Origin: Actinomycetota bacterium | GTDB lineage: Bacteria; Actinomycetota; Actinomycetes; Actinomycetales; Microbacteriaceae | Assembly (NCBI GenBank): GCA_016870695.1 | Contig: VGAV01000027.1 | Coordinates: forward strand, 1-13,362 | Direction: 5' to 3' | DNA: 13,362 nucleotides | In this document: in pieces, positions 9,274 to 13,362 of the stretch | Position numbering within the stretch: the first letter of the stretch is position 1 | Layout of the letters: every line of letters begins with the position of its first letter | Program-made: the position numbers and the translations under genes | Notes under the pieces: generated by a model | Databases searched by the model: none | Seen by the model: only the letters and a program-made list of their open reading frames with translations | What the model was told of the DNA's origin: nothing

Positions 9274-9284
9274 AGGGCTCGGGT
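9269..9284. terminator. Short hairpin at the parC/parE junction, possible weak terminator
   Basis: ACCCGA and TCGGGT can pair across a four-base loop (GGGC), giving a six-bp GC-rich stem that touches the parE stop codon. No T-tract follows on either strand, so a role as bidirectional terminator is only suggested by its place between convergent genes. Confidence 0.3.
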
Positions 9285-11353
9285 CAGACGTCGATGCGTT
9301 CGCGCGACAGGCGGTCGCTGGAGTCCACGATGAACTCCCGGCGCGGGGCGACGTCGCTGCCCATGAGCAGGTCGAACACCTGGGCCGCGGACTCGATGTC
9401 CTTCACCTGCACGCGGCGGAGGGTGCGGCCGGCCCGGTCCATCGTGGTGGTCGCGAGCTGGTCGGCATCCATCTCGCCGAGGCCCTTGTAGCGCTGGACC
9501 GGCTCCTGCCAGCGCTTGTTCGACCGCTTGAGCCGGGTGAGCAGGGCGTGCAGTTCCTGCTCGCTGTACGTGTAGATGGTCTCGTTGGGCTTCGACCCCG
9601 GGTTCATGACGATCACGCGGTGCAGCGGCGGAACGGCGGCGAACACGCGTCCCGCCTCGACCAGCGGGCGCATGTAGCGGAAGAACAGCGTCAGCAGCAG
9701 CGTCCGGATGTGCGCCCCGTCGACATCGGCGTCGCTCATCAGGATGATCTTCCCGTAGCGCGCGGCGTCGAGATCGAACGAGCGCCCCGACCCGGCGCCG
9801 ATCACCTGGATGATCGACGCGCATTCGGCATTCGACAGCATGTCGCTGATCGACGCTTTCTGCGTGTTGAGGATCTTTCCGCGAATGGGCAGCAGCGCCT
9901 GATATTCGCTGTTGCGAGCGTCTTTGGCGGTGCCCAGCGCGGAATTGCCTTCCACGATGAACAGCTCGGAGTCGGCGACGTCGTTGGACCGGCAGTCGAC
10001 GAGCTTCGACGGTAGCGAGGACGACTCCAGCGCGTTCTTGCGGCGCTGCGTCTCTTTGTGCGTGCGCGCCGAGATGCGCGCCTTCATCTCCGACACGACC
10101 TTCTCGAGCAGCAGCGACGTCTGCGCCTTGTCGTCGCGCTTGGGCGACGAGAAGCGCGCCGCGAGCTCGGAGGAGACGACGGATGCCACGATCTGACGCA
10201 CCGCGGGGGTGCCGAGCACCTCCTTGGTCTGTCCCTCGAACTGCGGCTCCGGCAGACGGACGGTCAGCACCGCGGTGAGCCCGGCGAGGATGTCGTCCTT
10301 CTCGATCTTGTCGTTGCCGACCTTCAGCTTGCGGGCGTTCTGCTCGATCTGGCTGCGCAGCACCTTCATCAGGCCCTGCTCGAAGCCCTGCTGGTGCGTG
10401 CCGCCCTTCGGCGTGGCGATGATGTTGACGAACGATCGCGACGACGTCTCGTAACCCGTGCCCCAGCGCACCGCGACATCGACCTCGCACTCGCGCTTCA
10501 CCTCGGTGGGGACCATCGCCCCGTTGGACTGCAGCACCGGGACGGTCTCGGTGAACGAGCCGGTGCCGGTCAGACGCCAGGTGTCGGTGATTGCGGCATC
10601 CGGAGCCAGGAAGTCGGCGAACTCCGAGATGCCGCCGTCGAAGCGGTAGCTCGTCTCGACCGGCTCCTCGGCGCGCTCGTCGCGGATGACGATCTCGAGT
10701 CCGGGAACGAGGAACGCCGTCTGACGGGCGCGCTGCACGAGCTCGTCGAGCCCGAACGCCGCGTCGCGCGTGAAGATCTGACGGTCGGCCCAGTAGCGGA
10801 TCCGCGTCCCGGTGACGCCCTTGGCGGCCTTGCCGACGACGCGAAGCTCGCTGCTGCGCTCGTACGGGGTGAACGCCGAGTCGGGGGCGTCGCCGGCGAA
10901 CGTGCCGGGCTCGCCGCGATGGAACGACATCGCGTAGGTCTTGCCGGCGCGGTCGACCTCGACGTCGAGCCGCTCCGACAGGGCGTTGACGACGGACGCG
11001 CCGACGCCGTGCAGTCCGCCGGACGCCGCGTACGAGCCGCCGCCGAACTTGCCGCCGGCGTGCAGCTTCGTGAAGACGACCTCCACGCCCGACAGGCCCG
11101 TGCGGGGCTCGATGTCGACCGGGATGCCGCGGGCGCGGTCGCGCACCTCGACGCTGCCGTCGGCGTGCAGGAGGATCTCGATGCGCGAGCCGAAGCCGCC
11201 GAGGGCCTCGTCCACGGAGTTGTCGATGATCTCCCACAGGCAGTGCATGAGGCCGCGGGAGTCGGTGGACCCGATGTACATGCCCGGGCGCTTGCGGACC
11301 GCCTCGAGGCCCTCGAGGACCTGGAGGTGATGGGCGGAATACTCGGAAGTCAC
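9284..11353 (-). CDS. parE: DNA topoisomerase IV subunit B (GyrB/ParE family)
   Basis: The 689-residue protein is the ATP-binding partner of ParC. The GHKL ATPase domain (about 1-215) carries LWEIIDNSVDEAL with Glu41 and Asn45, VRDRARGIPVDI (Asp72) and GGLHGVGASVVNALSE (112-127) for the ATP lid. The transducer follows (about 220-400). The TOPRIM domain begins at ELFIVEGNSALGTAKDARNS (463-482), with Glu468 and SDADVDGAHIR (540-550) as metal ligands. RYKGLGEMDADQL (621-633) lies near the C-terminus. Normal ParE has DxGxG in the ATPase motif and EGDSA in TOPRIM; here the first reads DRARG and the second EGNSA. Length and the absence of the large insert of some gram-negative GyrB proteins fit an actinobacterial ParE. 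The GTG at 11353-11351 has GGAGA just upstream. A patch around codons 461-512 uses many A/T-ending codons, unlike the rest. The gene diverges from the DUF7455 gene. Confidence 0.94.
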   Translation of the reverse strand: MTSEYSAHHLQVLEGLEAVRKRPGMYIGSTDSRGLMHCLWEIIDNSVDEALGGFGSRIEILLHADGSVEVRDRARGIPVDIEPRTGLSGVEVVFTKLHAGGKFGGGSYAASGGLHGVGASVVNALSERLDVEVDRAGKTYAMSFHRGEPGTFAGDAPDSAFTPYERSSELRVVGKAAKGVTGTRIRYWADRQIFTRDAAFGLDELVQRARQTAFLVPGLEIVIRDERAEEPVETSYRFDGGISEFADFLAPDAAITDTWRLTGTGSFTETVPVLQSNGAMVPTEVKRECEVDVAVRWGTGYETSSRSFVNIIATPKGGTHQQGFEQGLMKVLRSQIEQNARKLKVGNDKIEKDDILAGLTAVLTVRLPEPQFEGQTKEVLGTPAVRQIVASVVSSELAARFSSPKRDDKAQTSLLLEKVVSEMKARISARTHKETQRRKNALESSSLPSKLVDCRSNDVADSELFIVEGNSALGTAKDARNSEYQALLPIRGKILNTQKASISDMLSNAECASIIQVIGAGSGRSFDLDAARYGKIILMSDADVDGAHIRTLLLTLFFRYMRPLVEAGRVFAAVPPLHRVIVMNPGSKPNETIYTYSEQELHALLTRLKRSNKRWQEPVQRYKGLGEMDADQLATTTMDRAGRTLRRVQVKDIESAAQVFDLLMGSDVAPRREFIVDSSDRLSRERIDV

Positions 11354-11452
11354 GGTTCTCCAGACTAATCGCCGGGTACGACATCCCTGAGCAGACGCGC
11401 GGCCGCCCGGGGCCGCCGTACGCGTACAGCGAAATGTGATCAACCGTCGGCA

Positions 11453-11481
11453 TAGACGAAACATCCGCGTGGTTGTATGAG
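11453..11481 (+). promoter_or_regulatory. Candidate promoter of the DUF7455 gene
   Basis: TAGACG (11453-11458, five of six matches to TTGACG) and TATGAG (11476-11481, four of six to TATAAT) are separated by 17 bases. They would start a transcript near 11488 with a leader of about 32 bases. The rest of the 166-base gap back to the parE start (11354-11452) must hold the parE promoter. A lone TTGATC there has no matching -10, and a GTACGCGTAC palindrome lies at 11418-11427. Confidence 0.45.
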
Positions 11482-11519
11482 ACGACTCGCCCAACAATCA
11501 TCCGAGGAGGGCACCCGAA

Positions 11520-11741
11520 ATGACCACCACGACTGCAACCGACGCGTCCGCCGTCCTCGAGCACCGTCTGACCGCCGCGGATCGCTGCGACTCCTGCGGC
11601 GCGCAGGCCTACATCGCCGCCGAGGTGAACGGCAGCGAACTGCTGTTCTGCGCTCACCACGGCCGCAAGTACGAGGAGAAGCTCCGCGCCGTCGCCACCT
11701 CGTGGCATGACGAGACCGCGCGCCTCTCCGCTGCGGACTGA
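11520..11741 (+). CDS. Small CxxC zinc-binding protein, DUF7455 type
   Basis: The 73-residue protein opens MTTTTATDASAVLEHRLTAA and carries RCDSCGAQAYIAAEV (Cys23, Cys26) and ELLFCAHHGRKYEEKL (Cys44, His46, His47), a compact CxxC...CxHH zinc knuckle. Small proteins of this type are common in actinobacteria beside parE and the principal sigma-factor gene, as I recall; their role is unknown. The ATG at 11520 is supported by a strong ribosome binding site, GAGGAGG (11504-11510), nine bases upstream, which suggests high expression. It diverges from parE and is followed ten bases after its stop by a strong hairpin. Zinc binding is inferred from the residues, and no DNA- or RNA-binding role can be assigned from sequence alone. 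Confidence 0.9.
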   Translation: MTTTTATDASAVLEHRLTAADRCDSCGAQAYIAAEVNGSELLFCAHHGRKYEEKLRAVATSWHDETARLSAAD

Positions 11742-11750
11742 CAACGATCA

Positions 11751-11793
11751 AGAAGGACCCCGTCTCGCTCACCCAGCGATGCGGGGTCCTTCT
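11751..11793. terminator. Strong bidirectional hairpin terminator between DUF7455 and the racemase gene
   Basis: AGAAGGACCCCG (11751-11762) and CGGGGTCCTTCT (11782-11793) form a perfect 12-bp stem. Inside it, TCGCT (11765-11769) and AGCGA (11775-11779) add a further five-bp stem after a small internal loop. It lies between two convergent genes. The arms end in CCTTCT or its complement in both directions, so it can serve both, although there is no long uridine run. Confidence 0.85.
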
Positions 11794-11836
11794 GCGTGCT
11801 CGCGCGTCCTCCGGCTGACGGGCCCGCACGGACGCC

Positions 11837-11852
11837 GCTGACCCGGGTCAGC
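11837..11852. repeat. Perfect 16-bp palindrome at the racemase stop codon
   Basis: GCTGACCCGGGTCAGC is a perfect palindrome covering the TGA stop (11850-11848) of the minus-strand racemase gene. It could fold into a six-bp stem with a CCGG loop and help end that transcript before the main hairpin at 11751-11793. A chance palindrome is also possible in DNA this GC-rich. Confidence 0.4.
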
Positions 11853-12885
11853 CCTCGTAGACGCGCGGCAGCACGGGCGAGACGCGCAGCGCGATCTCCT
11901 CGCCGATGGTGTCCACGAGCTCGGCCAGATCCGTCGCCGTGACCTCGGCGCCGCCGCCGAACACGGCCACCCGCTGCCCGCGCTGCGCGCCGGGCCACGG
12001 ATCCACGACGAGACGCGTCGACTCGATCCCGCGCACGCGGCGGGGACCGGCCGGGGTCCGGACGTCGAAGCGTCCGGCGAGGGTCTGCGGCAGCCCGTGC
12101 AGGCTGCCCACGTCGAGGTGCACCGCCGTGGCCGCGACGTCGAGGACGGCGGCATCCACGGTCCCGATCGGGCGGATGCCGAGCTCGACGTCGGAGGGAC
12201 CGCCGGCGGGACGGATGCCGTACGAGAACGCGCCGATGCGGACGAGGTCCTCGCGGAACGGCGCGCGCGCGAACCCGGCGGCGCTGGCGGCGAGGTGGGC
12301 CACGGCGGGCGTCAGGCCCCGGGCGGCGGCGGCCTCGCGCGCGGCGAGGAAGAGGGCGCGGGCGTCGTCGTCGTCCTGGTCGGACGCCTCGGAGATGTGC
12401 GACCAGATGCCCGTCAGCTCCGCGCGCCCCGCGGCGACGAGGGCGGCGACGCTGTCGAGGGCGGCATCCCAGCGCTCCGGGCGGATGCCGTTGCGGTGCA
12501 GCCCCGTGTCGATCTTGAGGTGCACGCGTGCCGGGGGCCCCCCTGCGGGGAGGGCCTCGAGCGCGTCGAGGAGCGCCTGGTCGCCGATGCCGAGGTCGAG
12601 TCCGGCGGCGGCACCCGTCGCGAGGTCGTCGGCGCCGCCGAGCAGCCAGACGAAGATGCGCACGTCGGGGCCGAGAAACTCCCGGACCGCCACCCCCGTC
12701 TCGACGTCGAAGGCGCCGAACCAGCGCACGCCCTCGTCACGGGCGCGGGTGACGATCGCCGCGAGACCGTGGGCGTACGCGTCGTCCTTGACGACGAGCA
12801 TGTGCTCCGCCGGCGCGACGGTCTCGCGGATGCGGCGGAGGTTGTCGGCGAAGACGCCGAGGTCGACGCGGTAGACGGCGCTCAC
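11848..12885 (-). CDS. Alanine-racemase-family PLP protein lacking the catalytic-tyrosine segment
   Basis: The 345-residue protein has the fold-III PLP barrel of alanine racemases. The lysine motif is VVKDDAYAHG (31-40, Lys33; canonical KADAYGHG), with Arg131 in KIDTGLHRNG, His163 in GIWSHISEASD and Arg216 in LVRIGAFSYG. The C-terminal beta domain is recognisable (RVAVFGGG, 305-312; LAELVDTIGEEIALRVSPVLPRVY, 320-343 region). However, the stretch that should hold GVSYGY is missing: VLDVA (248-252) runs straight into ATAVHLDVGSLHG. The usual MD pair is replaced by Ser289-Thr290. Free-standing activity as an ordinary alanine racemase is therefore doubtful. The GTG (12885-12883) overlaps the upstream racemase stop as GTGA, giving tight translational coupling. 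It could be a different amino-acid racemase, a partner subunit or a degenerate paralog. Family membership is sure; function is open. Confidence 0.85.
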   Translation of the reverse strand: MSAVYRVDLGVFADNLRRIRETVAPAEHMLVVKDDAYAHGLAAIVTRARDEGVRWFGAFDVETGVAVREFLGPDVRIFVWLLGGADDLATGAAAGLDLGIGDQALLDALEALPAGGPPARVHLKIDTGLHRNGIRPERWDAALDSVAALVAAGRAELTGIWSHISEASDQDDDDARALFLAAREAAAARGLTPAVAHLAASAAGFARAPFREDLVRIGAFSYGIRPAGGPSDVELGIRPIGTVDAAVLDVAATAVHLDVGSLHGLPQTLAGRFDVRTPAGPRRVRGIESTRLVVDPWPGAQRGQRVAVFGGGAEVTATDLAELVDTIGEEIALRVSPVLPRVYEG

Positions 12886-13362
12886 CCGACCACCTCGCGG
12901 CGCGCCCGGGCCCCCACGGTCGCGACGATCTCGCCGGCGCCGAGGCCGGTGGCATCCATCCACTCCCCCAGCGACGGGTCGCCCTCGGCCGCATCGCCGA
13001 AGTAGACGACCTCGGAGCCCCACGGGACCGGGGATCCCACGTCGACGACGCAGACGTCCATCGCGACGCGGCCGACGATGCGGTGCCGGCGTCCGGCGAT
13101 GCCGACGCTCACCGCGTTGCCGAGCGAGCGGACCACCCCTTGCGCGTAACCGCCCGTCACGAGCGCGACGACCGTATCCGCCGGAGCACGGTGCGTGTAG
13201 CCGTACGAGACGCCCTCGCCGGTCAGCAGCGGCTTGCAGCCGAGCACGCGTCCGCGCAGCGACATCACCGGGCGGGTGCCGCTCCCGGGCAGGCCGAAGA
13301 GCACCTCCGGATGGAGCCCGTCCGGCGCGATGCCGAGGGCGGACAGGGTGGATGCCACCCAC
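12882..13362 (-). CDS. alr: Alanine racemase, C-terminal 159 residues (5' part outside window)
   Basis: The visible part is the C-terminal beta domain of an alanine racemase, which makes D-alanine for peptidoglycan by PLP-dependent racemisation. TRPVMSLRGRVLGCKPLLTG leads into GEGVSYGYTHRAP. The tyrosine codon at 13205-13203 matches the catalytic Tyr265 position of the Geobacillus enzyme, which acts in the active site of the partner subunit. TGGYAQGVVRSLGN, IVGRVAMDVCVVDVG (with the canonical Met-Asp) and SEVVYFGD follow, and the tail ends REVVG. The reading frame is open to the window edge, so the lysine-bearing barrel lies beyond 13362. The stop overlaps the next racemase start by four bases. 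Whether the unseen half keeps the PLP lysine matters for how the pair works. Confidence 0.92.
   Translation of the reverse strand, partial: WVASTLSALGIAPDGLHPEVLFGLPGSGTRPVMSLRGRVLGCKPLLTGEGVSYGYTHRAPADTVVALVTGGYAQGVVRSLGNAVSVGIAGRRHRIVGRVAMDVCVVDVGSPVPWGSEVVYFGDAAEGDPSLGEWMDATGLGAGEIVATVGARARREVVG

Noticed and set aside
9177..11744. 855-residue open frame on the minus strand across parE
   Set aside because: It reads parE in a wrong frame (Arg-rich, low complexity), runs past both ends of the true gene and covers the DUF7455 gene. It is produced by high GC content.
11848..12885. The downstream racemase as a pseudogene
   Set aside because: The frame is intact, the start is coupled to the upstream gene, and the lysine, arginine and histidine motifs and C-terminal tail are kept. 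The tyrosine segment is cleanly absent, with no frameshift or stop.

Overview
The window is chromosomal core sequence from a high-GC Gram-positive bacterium. The gene set is actinobacterial: SepH, DUF3710, DUF3159, DUF3093, DUF4193, a DUF7455-type zinc protein, and a second type II topoisomerase (ParC/ParE). GTG starts and a third codon position that is almost always G or C agree with this. My best guess is the family Microbacteriaceae, probably Microbacterium; this is inference from gene content and style, not a database match. I see no insertion sequence, phage gene, CRISPR array, tRNA or rRNA, and no gene-free stretch longer than about 210 bases.

Left part (1-4268). A minus-strand run is transcribed right to left: dut (dUTPase), DUF3710, DUF3159, then aconitase. 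The first three overlap by ATGA junctions and form one translationally coupled unit. Aconitase sits behind its own control region, which carries a perfect 20-bp palindrome next to a TATATT -10 element. A small membrane protein (DUF3093) diverges from dut with only 12 bases between the start codons. Its 3' end overlaps the convergent zinc-ribbon gene DUF4193 by 26 bases.

Middle part (4269-9283). A divergent promoter region separates DUF4193 from sepH, which encodes an FtsZ-associated septation protein. sepH converges on a nucleotide pyrophosphatase/phosphodiesterase-family gene. That gene diverges from parC (topoisomerase IV subunit A).

Right part (9284-13362). parC and parE converge with 58 bases between them. 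parE diverges from a short zinc-protein gene (DUF7455), which ends at a strong bidirectional hairpin. Facing it is a GTGA-coupled pair of alanine-racemase-family genes; the upstream one runs off the window. The visible C-terminal domain of the upstream racemase has the catalytic-tyrosine motif GVSYGY. The downstream, complete one keeps the PLP lysine motif but lacks the whole tyrosine segment. I regard this pair as the most interesting biology in the window.

Other points to follow: the aconitase operator, an over-represented word GGCATCC/GGATGCC that occurs in several codon frames, unusual residues in ParE and ParC, and a patch of atypical codons in parE.
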